This document shows, one piece after another, positions 63,878-64,000 of a stretch of 64,000 nucleotides of DNA (the first letter of the stretch is position 1; each line of letters starts with the position of its first letter). This DNA comes from Eremomyces bilateralis CBS 781.70. Its lineage: Eukaryota; Ascomycota; Dothideomycetes; Eremomycetales; Eremomycetaceae. Location of the stretch: contig NW_022985072.1 in NCBI RefSeq assembly GCF_010015585.1, positions 1,192,438 through 1,256,437 of the forward strand. Direction: 5' to 3'. The position numbers and the translations under genes are program-made. The notes under the pieces are model-generated. The model saw only the letters and a program-made list of their open reading frames with translations, ran no database searches and was not told where the DNA came from.

Positions 63878-64000
63878 TCACTGATCCTGCTGCCACCCGC
63901 GTATCCGCTCATAAAATATCGCCGGATACGACCGAATATCCTCATCCGTCGGCGGTGCCTTATTCGGATCCCGAAACCGATCCGCCACGCGCTGGATCAT
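63878..64000 (-). CDS. C-terminal end of a gene cut by the window edge
   Basis: The last 40 residues of a minus-strand protein are visible: IQRVADRFRDPNKAPPTDED, IRSYPAIFYERIRGWQQDQ and a stop at 63878. The text is clearly coding and ends a conserved-looking helix. Too short to name. The rest lies right of the window. Confidence 0.6.
   Translation of the reverse strand: MIQRVADRFRDPNKAPPTDEDIRSYPAIFYERIRGWQQDQ

Noticed and set aside
1-64000. tRNA, rRNA or CRISPR features
   Set aside because: No cloverleaf with TTC-loop and A/B boxes, no 5S or rDNA text and no regularly spaced repeats were seen; CRISPR arrays are not expected in a fungal nucleus.

Overview
This is nuclear DNA of a filamentous ascomycete, most likely a Eurotiales mould (Aspergillus/Penicillium type). 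Almost every conserved gene has short GT-AG introns of about 45-90 bases with CTAAC/CTGAC-like branch sites. Genes are single, closely packed and on both strands. The gene set (RRN3, TRM82, ribosomal P0, MSH1, HEM12, FCY1, YDJ1, CAP2, MPH1, RTT109, NOC4, ATP4) is the ordinary fungal housekeeping set. Exon joins below were worked out by hand from splice sites and reading-frame phase, without a search tool.

Layout. (1) 1-17 kb is accessory: a broken pogo/Fot1-type transposase, a small zinc-finger gene, an orphan P450, a decayed multi-copy-type element, a broken HET-domain gene carrying a short insertion, a decayed Thr/Pro-repeat gene and one intact SDR gene. (2) 17.7-46.1 kb is a core block: mucin-like membrane protein, RRN3, two small proteins, a STE20/GCK kinase, TRM82, P0, MSH1, HEM12, FCY1, YDJ1, CAP2, a GPI-type secreted protein and MPH1. 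(3) 46.2-53.6 kb is a second island: a repeat shared in inverted orientation with the first island, an intact three-exon orphan gene, a Tc1-like transposon split by a solo LTR, and the severed C-terminal end of an MFS transporter. (4) 53.6-64 kb returns to core genes: RTT109, a MRX11-like protein, an acyl-CoA racemase/CoA-transferase, NOC4, ATP4, a conserved unknown and the end of one more gene.

How genes relate. No biosynthetic cluster or operon is visible. Several pairs share short divergent promoters: TRM82/P0 (tRNA modification and ribosome), MSH1/HEM12 (mitochondrial DNA repair and haem) and NOC4/ATP4 (ribosome biogenesis and ATP synthase). The points most worth a second look are the nested solo LTR, the orphan gene at 49.0-50.7 kb, the 172-base insertion in the HET gene, a set of short introns that are multiples of three without stops (so retention would leave the protein in frame), and repeated TM[EA][WF]xF motifs in the kinase tail.
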